Positions 44,564 through 57,429 of a DNA stretch of 64,000 nucleotides are shown in pieces; the stretch's first letter is position 1; each line of letters begins with the position of its first letter. Made by a program: the position numbers and the translations under genes. Source of the DNA: Aquatica leii (Eukaryota > Arthropoda > Insecta > Coleoptera > Lampyridae); contig CM069435.1 in assembly GCA_035610365.1 (NCBI GenBank), forward strand, positions 69,127,389 to 69,191,388, given 5' to 3'. Under the pieces are notes generated by a model that saw only the letters and a program-made list of their open reading frames with translations, did not search any database and was not told where the DNA came from.

Positions 44564-45117
44564 CAGTGCTCATCAAAAAATCGGCACCAAATGTATTTTT
44601 TATTTTTTAAAAAATTTTGTACGGCAATAATTTGCGCTTGTTCAATAATCTATTTAACATTGGAGTTTTTCAAAATTGTCTAAATTCAAAAATTGCTATT
44701 TTTCGTAAATTAAGCAAGATTTTAATAAGATGTTTAACGTTTTTAACGAAATCAAATTAAATTTTGAAATCAAGTTTTAGTACCTATATGAAAATATTAA
44801 AATATTCCAAAAACTTAAAATTTTAATTTTAGCAGAAGTTAAAGAAAAAAAATGATTTCAGTCTTAAAATTATTCGGTAAGCTAAAACTGACAGACGATA
44901 AAAAAATCTCATTGAAATCTTGCCTAATTTATAAAAAAATAGCAATTTTCAAATTTAGACAATTTCAAAAAATGCCATTTTCTAGCTAGTGAAAATCACT
45001 CGGTATATCTGATAGGGGCTAGATAGGTTTTCACGTAACCACAAATTATTTCCGTAAAATGTTTTTTTAAGTCGAAGGTAAAAAAACGAGTTTGCGTCGA
45101 CTTTTTGGCGAGCACTG
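44564..45117. mobile_element. Tc1-type MITE (554 bp) with TA duplication
   Basis: Begins CAGTGCTCATCAAAAAATCG and ends with the near-complement CGACTTTTTGGCGAGCACTG; TA lies at 44562-44563 and 45118-45119. A second inverted pair inside strengthens it: TTGTCTAAATTCAAAAATTGC (about 44676) against GCAATTTTCAAATTTAGACAA (about 44950). No transposase is encoded, so it depends on one supplied in trans by a Tc1/mariner relative with CAGTGCTC ends. Confidence 0.88.
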
Positions 45118-45119
45118 TA

Positions 45120-46794
45120 TATCTAAGTCAATTGTATTTAGGTTCGACACCACCACACGGTTTTTCAGACACGTAGTTAGTTAATGATATGTCAAAACTA
45201 TTCTCTAAAAGTTCTGAAAGTCTGAAAAATAAATATACAATAATATCATAAGTAAATTGTTTGTAAGTCATCCAGTGAGATTTAAAACAAAATGTTTCCA
45301 AATAACTGTCACTATTAACATCACAAGTTGTGTCACTGAGTCTTTCAGATTAATCGTCTATCTCACAAATATTCCATCAATTTGACCTCAAATTAGTTCT
45401 TTAAACTGGTGTTTGTATTCAATGTTTGCATCCATACGTGTTCCAAGTTATCGACTCGAAAAAATGTATTTAAGAGTCATTTAGCAATTCCAAAAAAACA
45501 AACACGTAAAAGTTGCCTAACTCGCTATAATAATACAAGAAAATGACATTGCGTTGTAAAATAGGAGTTAATTCTTACCCATGCAAAACTTTCACAAGTA
45601 ACACATAGACATCGAAGTTGATTTACCCATTTACAACGAGTATGGTATACAAAGTTTACAAATGGAGATCTCATTGGGCTCAGGGTTAGTTTCATGTGTT
45701 TCTCAACGGAAATGAAAAGCAATTTCTAATAAGTAGAAATGACATTTACGTTTCGAGACAATATTCATATAGCACTCAAACTATACCAAAATGCTTTTAA
45801 CATAAAGTGCAAAATTTGACGCATTAATTTACTGGTTCTTAAGAACACGTTTGTGCTGAAAATATTGTGTTTGTGATACTTGTCCGATTACATTTTGTTT
45901 CAGTTTTTAAGAATGTGTTTTACGACTTTTTTAAGATGAGGAATCTTGGGCGTAGGTTGATTGTAACTACCTCTACTTAGTGTTACTTGATTACGTAATT
46001 GCTTACGACTAGTTTGTACTGGGTGTTATCACAGATAACAAATTTATTGTGTTATTATTTTTAGAAGACAATCGTGTTTTTTTGCGATTTGATTGACTAT
46101 GTCTCGAATTTAAGAACATTACGCATCTTTATCTATAACGCTTGTTATTATATTCTTTGTGTTACTGTAACTACATTCTCAGACAGATAGTTCCTAAACG
46201 TTACTTTGTGAAACAGTGTGTTGCCTATACATTTAAAATTTATTAATTACTAATGTGATATTGTTCTGTAATAGCCATCGTCATTAATTTTTTTTTTGTT
46301 AATTTGTCCTTACAATTGGCTTTGCTTATAGTTGTAGATCCTATAATTTTTACAAGCTAAAAATTGTTTTACGTGCTTATTCGGCGAGACTGTTCTATTA
46401 ATGGATACTTGAATATAGCGCCTTTATTATATTACTAATATAACTTGTATGTACATCTGTTCTTTGACGAAAAGAACTAACCCGGTTCACGTTAGCTAGA
46501 AGCTTGTAATAACACAAACATTAATTTAAACACAAAACTAACATAAACAAAAACAATTAATAATATAAAAAAAGAGTTAAAGCTAAGCACCAGAAAGTAC
46601 ATGACTACAAACAGCGTAAAATATCTAATAAAAAAGAACAATAACGGTAACTATTTATAAACAATTTTTTTACTACTAAAATATTCCAAACTGTTTTAAT
46701 AACGTTTATTGAAATTTTTAACAAAGTATGTTTTAAACCATAAACAACCCAAAATATATATATTATTACTTTATTTAAATTTTTATTTTTAATC
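45120..46794. other. Non-coding, nothing recognised
   Basis: No supportable gene. Short minus-strand frames at 45525-45722 and 46605-46802 have no motif I recognise. Confidence 0.45.
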
Positions 46795-47520
46795 AATCTC
46801 AAAACCTTCCCATTATTATTAATTTTTTATTTTAAAAAACGCTACATGTTTTGACTTAGTGTCATCTTTAGGCGTATACTATAAAATAAAAAATATAAAA
46901 TCAAATCTTAATTAAACATAAACTTACTACATTAGAATTGAAAAATCAAACTTCAAATATTAACTTTAAAAATAATAAATATAGAAATTTATGTTTAAGC
47001 CAAAATTTTTTTACAAATAAAAGAAATTATCAAAAATTACAATTTTAATTGTGATTTACCCCTTAACGAAGTTGTTAAATTTAATAATAAATTACTTTTT
47101 CAAAATTAGTTTTTGTTTGATTATTTCCATTATTTTATTATTTTGTTGTAACCGTTATTTTTATTTTATTATTATTAGACTAAATTTGTATTGTTCAAAT
47201 TTGAAATTTGTCAAACTTTAAATATTTAATTTGATTAATATATATTGGTAAGTTTATTTGTTTTGATAACTTTTTGATTTTATTATAATTTGTATTATTA
47301 TTCAGATTTCTATATTTATCATTTTTAAAGGTAATATTTGAAGTTTGATTTTCCAACTCTAATGTAGTAAGTTTATGTTTAATTAAGATTCGATTTTATA
47401 TTTTTTATTTTATAGTATACGCCTAAAGATGACACTAAGTCAAAACATGTAGCGTTTATTAAAATAAAATAAAATAATATAATAAAACCCATTTAGAGTT
47501 ATTAAAAGAATTAATGGAAG
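46795..47520. repeat. Head-to-head pair of PLE-like terminal repeats
   Basis: 46795-46990 (minus) and about 47010-47520 (plus) are inverted copies of the same terminal sequence, the plus one longer, and both resemble 1201-1780. Each carries GTATACGCCTAAAGATGAC, ACTAA, GTCAAAACATGTAGCG (46841-46880 on minus, 47416-47454 on plus) facing outward. The word is a decayed form of CTGAAGAT-GAC-loop-GTC-GAAAC. No coding sequence is present. Confidence 0.65.
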
Positions 47521-49819
47521 AATAAACTTGAAGATACATACATAATCAAAACATTACAAATTGTTAAGTCTAAGTAATAGCAAAAAAAATCTATAAAATC
47601 TATGTTTGTTAATAACACAAACACAAAGTTTAATAAATATAAACATACTATAATAATGAATGTAAAATTTAAATTATTTTATTAACTATTGTATTTTATT
47701 TAAAATAGTTAATTATAAAACAATAAGATTATAACTTTCAAATAAATATGAAATGTCTCAATAGGATTGTAATAGAAGTTGCAAACTCTCTAAACTTTTC
47801 GTATCAAATTTAATTGTCTTTAGTAAATAGCTTAAAACATTTTGTTAAAAAAATCTCTTACGTTGTACCTATTTAACTAAAAATATATTATTAGAAAAAT
47901 ATAATTATCTCTAATTATTTTTATGTTTTTGACTTTTTAGTTTTTGTTATATAAACGTTTTTGTTGAGTTTAGACCGACATATAAACGGATTTCGAAATT
48001 AAAATCCGGCGTTAGAAAATGCCAACAGCTGCAACTGCTAAAGAATTTTGTATGTACATACCTAAACATTAAATTTTTATTTTTTTTGTTTACGTTTAAA
48101 AGTTTTAGAATAAAAGAACATTCCTTGTTAGTCTGTCAACACATAACAAATTTGATTTATTACGGTTGTTTTACTCACTTAACCACATTTATTTGTTGTT
48201 AAAACAAAACAAAAGAATTTTTTTTGAATACTGGCTAGTTTAATAAATAATATTTTTTAAAAATACGCATACGTCATATTACACGATACGTTTATAGTGA
48301 ACTTAAAAATGTTAACAATTTATATAAATAAGAATATAAATAAAATGCATATTAGTAAATTTAATAGTACGCAGACAAAATTAAAAGCAAATAAAAGCTA
48401 TCTTATCATATACACGTGTTTAGTTAATAAAATAAGCTAAGTTTAACGACGTCAAATAAAGCATTAAATAGCGTGCTAACACAGAGAAAGCGTAGTTAGA
48501 AGAAATAAGCATTTGTACGTGAAATTTTAGCTTTGTAATAATGCATATAAGTCCTTTAAAACATTGTGTTTAAAATGTAAAATTTAAATTAATAACAAAA
48601 CAGCTAACTTATTCAGTAAATATGCACAATAACAGACTAAAAATAATTTAATAAAACCAAAACATTTTACTAAGAACAACAAAAAAACAAATAAAAACCG
48701 ACAATCACCATTCCTGAAAAAATCATGTAGACAGTTAAAAGTTAGGTCTAGAGAGTTTAAGCGAAAAACCTAAATGTGTTTCTAAGCAAAATAAAAAACA
48801 GAGATTTGCATACAAATACAAAACAAAATATTCACACATTAAAATTATTTATATAATTTTCTAACAAATTGACAGGTTACATGTAATTTTTGTTTAAACA
48901 ATTTATGATCATTTTTCAACAGTAATAATTTATAACTACATTTAAACTTATAAAATTACCATAAAAATTACCGTAAACTATAAATCTTTTAACTTACTTT
49001 TGTTTTTCATACATTTTTGAATATTAATTATTATTTATCATTAACGTTTAATTTTAATTAAACACATTTTAAATAATACATGCTGGAATTACAAAATAAT
49101 TAAAGCTATCAATCAAAATTCTTTAACAGATTATTTTGAATCCACAAACATGAGGGGTATAATGTTACAGATTGAATTTTTTAATTAAGTACTTTTACAG
49201 TAATTTAATAATAAAATATAAACTTTAATTCATGTTTATTACAATATTAACAATAATTTACGTATAACTATAGTATACTATACATATATTGCGTGCAGAC
49301 TGTTCAAATAACAAATAAAACACATAATCATCATAATAAATTAGATACCATCGATATCTGTAAATGAGGCTTAATGTTAAAAAAATTAAATAAGAATATA
49401 CTTCACATATTAAAATCAAAGATGTACTACATTTCTTAAGGAATACTACAGATTTAAGGTAAACGACCCAATTGTTGACACTCGCTTAATTATTGACACT
49501 GCTATATTTTACTTAAGAATTAAGATTCCGAAAAATATAGTTATTTATTTTTATGTTCAAACGTAACTTCATTGTTCTGGATGTGAGTGTCTTTAATACC
49601 GCGTAACCTGATCGTCGATTTACTCAACTTTTCATTTCAGTGAAGTTTTGTGACTTAAGATAAGATTCATGTTTTACATTATGCTCTGAAACATGTCTTT
49701 TTAACAACGTCATATTAGTTTATCTTTTTGCTAGTTTTTAGTACATATTTAGTAAGATATTAACGTACATTCACACTTGTTGCGCTTAATCTTATTATAA
49801 ATTGTTGGAGTGTTAACAA
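47521..49819. other. Non-coding, nothing recognised
   Basis: AT-rich background without a gene. Around 49455-49500 a short repeated word (ATTGTTGACAC, ATTATTGACAC) precedes the pogo-like pseudogene and could be part of its 5' end, but no matching right end was found. Confidence 0.45.
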
Positions 49820-51990
49820 TTGGTAAGTAGAAACTATTCAAAAAGCATTAACAGAAATAGAAAAACAGACGTCAATAAAATTAACTTCCAAAAAATTTCA
49901 AGTGCCACACTTAACCTCTTACTTTAGATTGAGTTCTACTTTTCAAAAAACTAGACAGGGACCTGACATCTACCTAAAAACGGAAGAAGAAAATACTTTA
50001 GTTAATTGGATATTGGAAATTCAGAAAAAAAAGTTTTCTAAAAATCTCTAACTGACTTGCAACTGTCAGTTAAAGAGATCATTCTAAATGTGTTTACAAA
50101 AATGTATTTTACTCAGGTGATCACTAGTATAAGTAATTTATAAATTGTCATAAAGTACTTAAGTATCGCACACTAGACGCGGTTACTGCAGCATCTGCTA
50201 ATGTATTAAAAACTAATTTTAAAAAAATGGTTTTCTGATATTGAATTTTATTTGAAATGTAAAAACTGATTTTCAATTTTTATACTCGAAGAGGGTATAA
50301 TGGAGATGAAATGTGCTTCCTTTTCTGTTTTAAACTTGGCAACGTAATTGCTTCTTCTGGTGCGCGCGACGTCTATGAAGTAGACTAATAAACAGGCAAA
50401 GCAGCATCTTACAGTGATGTTTGTTTTTTCTACCGCTGGATATATACCCCAAGCGGTAATTATTTTTTTAACAGAAGATTAAGTAAGTCAATTTCTGACA
50501 GCACCCCCGACGGCTGTATAAAAGCAGAGATCTTTATTGATTATATAAAAACTGTTTTTTTATAAAAGCTTTAAAAAATGTTTAGTTTTTAGTTGTGTTC
50601 TTTGTAGATGGTCATCAAATTTATTTAACTCATAATTTGAACAAGCTATGTACGTAACTTGATATTATTCTTATAGCATGGTATCCAACCAGCAGATGCG
50701 GCATGCTTTAAACCGCTAAAATCGTTTTAGAAAAAAAGGTTCTTTGTTGGAGGAAAAAATATCTATATTACCAATATTAAAAGATATTAAAAACAATTAT
50801 TACTAATACATTTAAATCAATACCGCAATAATAACGCTAATACAAATGTTACTAAATCTAATACTGCAGAAAAATCTCTAAAATTTCACGATTTTAAAAA
50901 TATATTAGACAAAAAACAATTTTGGAACTGGAAAATGGAGCCTTATCTGAAGAACATAATGAAAATTGCTTGTACTTTTATACACTGAAACATGTTTGTT
51001 ACACCTTAAAACCAGCTACAGTTATAGAATGATGTCATTCAACTGTACATAGATCAAGAAGATACAATTTTTACAGAAGATAAGATTATGTATATGTCAA
51101 TAGTGTTCAATTTATAAACAGACACTAATTAGTTTGTAGAAAACAATTCCGAAATTTTGAAAAAAATTTTAGAAAGCACAGAGTATAACATAGAAACCGA
51201 CAGAAAACAAAATTTATTATAGCAGCAATCAAAAAATCAATATAATTTAGATTATTTTTTTAAAACAAGACAGTAAGACATGTATTAAAGATTTATTAGA
51301 AACATCAAAAACGCCACATAGAACAAAAATCTTAAATTTTTTTTTATTTTGATTTCTTTAGATTTCAATAAACAATTAAAAAAAGAGGAGATTAAGAAAA
51401 AAAGAAAAGAAAAACGAAGCAAAACGGAAAACGAGCAGAGAAGTAACGATTGAAATATGTAGAAAAAAATAATCAAACCAAAGAGTCACTCGATAGCACT
51501 GATGCAAATAAAATAGAAAACCAAATTAAAACGAACAATGCACACAAAGCAAATACAAAGAAAAAATATATTTAAAATAAGGATCTTACAAACGCAAATT
51601 ATTTTGCTGCAAAAATTTGTTAAATAATAGGAACAGTTCGAAAAAAAGAAACACAAATGCGATTAGGATAAATAAAAATAGAGAAAACAAGAAACGTTTT
51701 TAAGAAATTAAATTTATCTATTAAGATAAAGAAGTCAATTGCTTAGAAAGACATATAAACATAGAAAGTCCAATGCTGAGTTTTGACAATACTAAAAATT
51801 ATACTGCCAACAAAGGATTGTGTTTCATAAGCACACTAAACATGGGCTCATATATTAATAAAATTGATATTACATGTCAACAGTGTAACAGAACATACTA
51901 TGAAAGCTGTTTACAAAAGTAGTGCTTGTGTGAAGACTATTTTACTTGTAACACATGTAAAAAGTATCATGTACCTAATTAATCTTTTCT
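49820..51990 (+). pseudogene. pogo-like transposase pseudogene with PHD-like C-terminus
   Basis: Broken frames read in order: a psq-type helix-turn-helix region (TSKKFQVPHLTSYF, GPDIYLKTEEENTLVNWILEIQKK, 49890-50040); VLKTNFKKWFSDIEFYL; the first catalytic Asp in YNGDEMCFLFCFKLGN (50295-50340) with GARDVYEVD; the second in VFFVDGHQIYLTHNLNKLC (50598-50650); then LIAWYPTS; then a Lys-rich region (51290-51450); and a cysteine pattern TCQQC.RTYYESC...C.CEDYFTCNTC at 51866-51965 that looks like a PHD finger. Many stops and frame changes make it inactive. Insect pogo/jerky-like transposases with a C-terminal PHD finger are known; joining the finger to the rest is an inference from order and orientation. 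Confidence 0.75.
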
Positions 51991-52245
51991 GTAAATATAA
52001 CCAGTTACTAACAGAAATTGTTTTTTACTACACAATCAGGATGTCAGCTATTGCTCATAAATGCCAATAACTAGGACTTTGCAAAAATATTGTTTTAATT
52101 TTTTAAATATGTCGATGTTAGAAAGTGTTCAAATGATGTTTATATCTTAGTACGATAGCTTTTTAATCTATTTCTAATTTTAGATCTACTTCTAACGAAC
52201 GTTTTTATTTATTTTTAAGCAGAAAAGTGTTAAAACTGATTAAAG

Positions 52246-52558
52246 GTGACAACAATTGAGTCGTTTACCTTATATGGTGTTACTGTATTTCTTATAAAAA
52301 TCATTATAAGTTTGTACGTTAAACCAATTCTACAATTAATTAACAGCGCTTTTTCAGATAGTGTTCTTCCGGAATTACTAAAAATTGCAACAGTCACACC
52401 TATTTATAAAAAAGACGATGTTAATTACGTAAAAAATTATCAACGGATATTAATATTTCCATTACTTTCAAAAGTATTTGAAAAAGTAGCAAAATATTAA
52501 TAAAATAACAATCTTCTTTATAAACATGAATTTGGTTTCCAATTGGGACGATGTACAC
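52246..52558 (+). pseudogene. Non-LTR reverse transcriptase fragment (N-terminal part)
   Basis: The frame 52246-52500 holds LQLINSAFSDSVLPELLKIATVTPIYKKDDVNYVKNYQRI...PLLSKVFEKV, the start of a non-LTR RT domain (usual form: KIAKVIPIYKKGD, NYRPISLLP, SKVFEK). After a frame change it continues as LLYKHEFGFQLGRCT up to about 52558, where a repeat starts. Nothing downstream continues it. The palm with the catalytic box is absent. Confidence 0.8.
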
Positions 52559-53000
52559 TGCCTCAAAAAAAATTTTGGGCACTTTTAGGCGCGATCTGCA
52601 AGGTAGGCAACCAAACTTACGTTATAACAGAATGACCAATTAAATTTAACAACATTGGCATTATAAAAATTATTTGCAACGATATTATGAGGTTACTAAC
52701 TATTCTTCATAAGCACTACCACAAGCGTTCAAAGAACGTCTTTCTTACCTACAAATATGTTTCTCGAATAATGATAAACTGTATGCCCAAATGTAAAACT
52801 ACTGTACTAATTAGCCTAAAAGTTTTAATATATCAAGATTAAATTGAAGTCAACATTTCGATTTGCAAAGGAAATATTATCCATATTTGAACGTAATTAG
52901 TGGTCGAACAATTGCAGCATAAATTCCCATACCTCCCTTTAAGTTATTCGTATGAAAAATTAAAACAAACATAAATCTCCTTTTATAAAACCAAGTCTAA
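52559..53000 (+). repeat. Interspersed repeat family, copy A
   Basis: Begins CACTGCCTCAAAAAAAATTTT and contains GGCAACCAAACTTACGTTATAAC, then GCAACGATATTA. The same order occurs inverted at about 57430-57910 (copy B), with an extra ~140 bp in B. It interrupts the RT fragment. The TA before CACTGCCTC and the A-rich start resemble a mariner-type end, but a second end was not found. Confidence 0.65.
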
Positions 53001-53554
53001 TTTCTTATACAATTCCAAATAAAATTTGAAAATGCTGTAAATCAAATAATCAAAAAATTAGAAACGTGCAAAACGCATTCTTCGTTCTTCGCTCTCTATT
53101 CGTAACATTTAATTTAAGTATTACCTGTTTTGAAGTTATATAAATGTAATACAAATGAACTGAAATTTGCAGTTGCGTAGTTTGCATTTTTTTATGTTTT
53201 ACATTACTATAGTACCTACTAGATTTTAATAGAAATAATACCTTAGTTTTTATTAAAGATTATATATAAACTCTACTTAAAAGAACAAAACTAGATACAG
53301 AAACTCCTAGTAAAAAACATTATTAAAAAACTATTAAATATTTTATTTAAATATTTGTATTTTACATGCTAATAATGTGTGATATCATTTATTGATTATA
53401 CATTTCCGTAGACGGTCTGGCACCGAATTGATTAAATTGGCACATACATTAGCTCCTCGAAATCTTTCCCATGCGGTATTAATATGGCGATGTAAGTTCA
53501 AATTCACTGACTTCGGTGGCTTACGGTGTTACGTGCAAAAATTTCATAACGTAA

Positions 53555-54712
53555 TACCCTGTATAATGGATTAATTAAAATTACTTTTCTATTTCTCGAC
53601 GTCATCTATCGGGCCAGTTGATCCCTTCGTATTGAGAAGACGACAGACTGTCATTTTGACTTTAACATCGTTCACCACATAACCTATGTTTGCATGAATT
53701 AAAAATTGTTTTCTTAAAGCATCCACGTGTTGTGACACGATGTGTAATAAAAATATCTATAATTAATTAATTTATTACACGCAGGCGCCATGTGTTACCT
53801 TCTAAACATGGGTGTTCTTGTCCTAGTTTCTAGTCAAGTTTAAAATCTACAAGGGAAAAATTATTGGAAGGTTTAGACCTATAAACACTGCGATACAAAG
53901 ACAGAATTTCTATGCAGAGCAATTGACTGTTTAATAATATCATCTTGTACGGAAGGGCATATGTACCAGACACAATTGAATTTTTCTTCGGAGGCAATTA
54001 ATACCTAATACCATCGTGGACGAAAAGACATATTGTAACAGCATACAATACGTTTCGGTTCTCTTACTTTTTTTTAAATGTTTTTTTCACCTGTTATAGT
54101 TTGTGAGTCATCAAGTAGACACGATTATTTTTAGGAAATTTGATTACAAGAAGCCAGTACGAAAACGTTTTCTGAAAGTACACCTGAATCTTGGTAAGTC
54201 AATTTTTGATTCTAATTATTCGCTGTCGCTACGATGTTGATTACGTCAACTGTCATTTATTACTATTATTAATGTAATTTACTTACAAAGATTTTTTGTA
54301 TGTTCTAGTTTTTACACTTTTGTTTTAAGTGTAGTGTAAGTTGCCGATACTTCTGATGTTTAAGTACTTACTTATATTTATATTTGGACTAAATTTATTC
54401 ACTGTGATGCTATCAACTTATCTCGTAATTGTTATTGATTTAAATTTTTATCTACTTATCATTATAAAGTAATTAAAGAGCAATTGTTAACGATTTGGTT
54501 TTTTTCTTCGTTTCCTCCAGTTTTACGAATCTTAACAATTTTGTACAAGCTTCGAGCCTCCTGTGATGATCTAACAGGAGCTATTTCTGCAAAAAAAGAT
54601 CTGGCGCCTTTTAAAATAAAGTCACTTGAACTTCCCTTCTCTCCGACAGGTATTGTTTCAATCCTACAGCGAGTTGGTCGTGCAGATTCGTAAACTACTA
54701 GAAGCTTGTAGC
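53555..54712 (-). repeat. 1.16-kb interspersed repeat, copy 2
   Basis: Inverted counterpart of 28967-30023 with the same start (TACAAGCTTCTAGTA) and end (TATACAGGGTA). The protein-like stretch near the start is conserved (RIETIPVGEKGSSSDFILKGARS..IAPVRSSQ..IVKIRKTGGNEEKN) with an insertion of about seven residues relative to copy 1. The frame on the opposite strand at 54484-54693 is its shadow. Confidence 0.7.
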
Positions 54713-54715
54713 AAC

Positions 54716-55380
54716 GGATTCCTTCAACTTCTAGATGATAAAAACTATTCTTGAACTACCGCTGCCGTATGTATTACAAAATTATCCTGAACAAACTGAA
54801 TTGGTCTTTTGGGATAAACTGCTCGTACGGAGGGCAACATAACGTCTTCCCAAATGGTCAAGTAAGCTTGAGCAGTTAAACGTCCATCGACACGTGTTAA
54901 TTTCCCTGGGCAAGCATCACTCATCCATCCCTAATAAGCAGCACTAATTCTCCAACTTCTTTTGTTGGATTGCACATGTTTTGACTCATATCTAAAACTA
55001 CGTGGCCTCCAAAGAACTTTTTTACTACCTTGGGAAGTGCAAAAGGTTTTTTTCATCTGAAAAAACAACACTTCTCCAATCTAAATATAATGTTCTTCTG
55101 AAAACTCTCCGGTAGGCATTTTCTTTAGTTATTACAGGTTTCTTTACAAGACAATAGCAGCTTATTCTTTCAGCTTTCAAAGTATTCCTTATTGTTTGCA
55201 AACTGTATTGTAGCTGTAACTTTTTGCGACTAGTGGCGAAAGTTCTGAATGCAGTCAAACAAGCATCTTGGATAACCTTGTCTTTTTCAAGTCTGGGTAA
55301 GAGAGATGCCTTTCCACTTTTATGAACGGTCTGCAAAAGACGATCATTTTCCGCGCCATGTTCTTTGCGTTAAACCTAAT
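54716..55380 (-). pseudogene. Tc1-like transposase pseudogene
   Basis: The minus-strand frame 55336-55025 holds the second helix-turn-helix part (SLQTIRNTLKAERISCYCLVKKPVITKENAYRRVFRRTLYLDWRSVVFSDEKNLLHF) with the first catalytic Asp in FSDE. After frame changes it goes on with DGRLTAQAYLTIWEDVMLPSVRAVYP and FVQDNFVIHTAAVVQE, which holds the second Asp (QDN, about 54770-54800). The sequence stops being recognisable at 54730, so the final Glu region is missing and the end abuts the repeat at 54712. Different lineage from the fragment at 3.3-3.9 kb. Confidence 0.8.
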
Positions 55381-57429
55381 AATAGACCACACATTTCTAA
55401 TAAAATAAATAATAGTTAATTAAAACTGTTTACGTTTACTGAAAGCCAACGATAAAGTGATGTTATTAATTTAAGTAAAAAAGTTACGTTTTTTAAGAAT
55501 TTGTTACTAATTTGTTGCAAAAAAAAATAAATTGTAATTTTCTTACTTTTTTAGTTATGCGTTTTTCTGCTAACATTGAGACAAGTTAACGATACACCAT
55601 TTTAAAAAGTGCTTTAATGAATCTATTTCTTGTTTAAAAAGTGTGTAGAATAATAATAAAGCTTTTATCTTTTGCAAATAATTAACAGCAATTGAGCTAC
55701 AAATTTAACACACATTTTAAACCGAATACCGATTTATTAAAAAAACACTACTTAGAATGGTGTACTACTAACTTGCCTCAAATTGTACCCATAATTAAAA
55801 AAATAAGAAAACTACAAGTATTTTTTTGTTGCAAGAAATTATTAACAATTTCCTAATTATATTTTATTTGATTTTGATAACTTTGTACTGCTAACTTGAG
55901 GAACTTGAAAAACTTGATACCTAATTGCTATCTGAACTGAAACTTTTATAAATTTATTATAAACAAGTTCCTGTGATGCAGGCGAATAATTGTGCAACCT
56001 GAATTACACATCATATCATCCATTAATTTAAAAACTACATTAGCATACCTATAAAATAAGTATATATCTATGCTTAAAATTGAAATACTGCTAATGTAAA
56101 AGAATAATATCAAATCAAAATAAAAAATTATCTTACCGATAAACCTATACGTGCAGAGATTAGTCGGATAGAAAATCCACATTCTCGTAAAGCAATAATC
56201 TTCTTTCTAGTTTTTAGTGATAACTCTGTTCAGGAAAACGTGCCATTTTGCATAAAATTGACACACAACAACAATAAATATTATACATTACAAAATAAAT
56301 TTTAAGCAATCCCTTATATAACCTACTTTTTAATGGCGGTCCGAAACTTTGCAGAACTTTAAGCAAAAAAAAGCATTACTGTGGGTATTGAATACGCCCC
56401 AGGAAGACGGGGGGTCCGAGTCTCTGAAAACCCTGTTTTAAGTGTAATTTATATAAACATTTTTTATTTTTTTTTTCAAATTTCAATTCAATGTTTGATT
56501 TTGGTTTCAATACAATAATTACTAGTAATAAAAGTAGAAAATCCAAATGATTACAAAATTCATTACGTTTAGCAAATATAATTTTTGCACCCTATGTAGA
56601 TTTATTAATATTGTCAGAAAAAAGGAAAATAATAAATAAAATTAAAAGAAAAAGTATTAATAATATAAATTTAAAAAAACACTATAAATTATTAATGTTT
56701 TGTAAATATTTGGTGAAAAAGTTATACTTTTTTGTATTATTATATTTTGTTAAGTTATTGTACTTGTTTTATTATTATTTATTTTGGGCTATTTGCATTT
56801 TTTCATCTTATTTTTACACGATGTTTTTTTAAAGCGAGAGTCCCGCCCGCGCTTGAAACCGCCTCGTCTACTTAGAATTTCTGCATTACCTCGAAATTTG
56901 ATGGGGCAACTATTGCGACACCTAATTGTTTTTCTAATAGTATAAAACAACGATTAAAATTTTGGCATTTTTTAGCATCTTTTTAAATTTTTATTGAACA
57001 TTCTTAAGCCATAGTAAATATTTTTATACTTTTTCATTGGCTCAATAATTTTTGTTTGCCATTGCCTACTTTACATAAAGTATAATTATAATTAAAAATT
57101 TAAGAAAAAAATAATAATAAAAGTATTCAAAATGCAAAAATATAAAAAAATTATGTTAGTTGTATGCGGTTCATAAATCCGTTCTTGGTTCGAGAAAAAG
57201 ATGATTATAGAATGGTTTAGTTTTCAAGAAAACAAATAACAATGTTTGTCAACATTTTTTTATAATATGTAAAACCCTACTTCTATTATTTAATAAAAAA
57301 TTGATTTTGTAAACTTTGTAATTTTTGTTATATTTAAATTTATAAAATAACAAGCAATGTAAGCAAAGCGCGAAAAATGCAAACTGCGAATAAATGTTGA
57401 GAATTTGTAAAAGAAGTTAAGATTGCAAT
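55381..57429. other. Non-coding, nothing recognised
   Basis: No supportable gene. Two short GC-richer patches stand out (about 56380-56440 with GACGGGGGGTCCGAG, and about 56835-56880), without repeats or frames that explain them. Confidence 0.45.

Noticed and set aside
45141..45160. GGTTCGACACC, resembling a tRNA T-arm / B box
   Set aside because: No acceptor stem, D arm or A box at the right distance; not a tRNA or SINE promoter.
51285..51476. 63-codon minus-strand hydrophobic frame
   Set aside because: Antisense to the lysine-rich tail of the pogo-like transposase pseudogene; the hydrophobic text is the complement of poly-purine coding.
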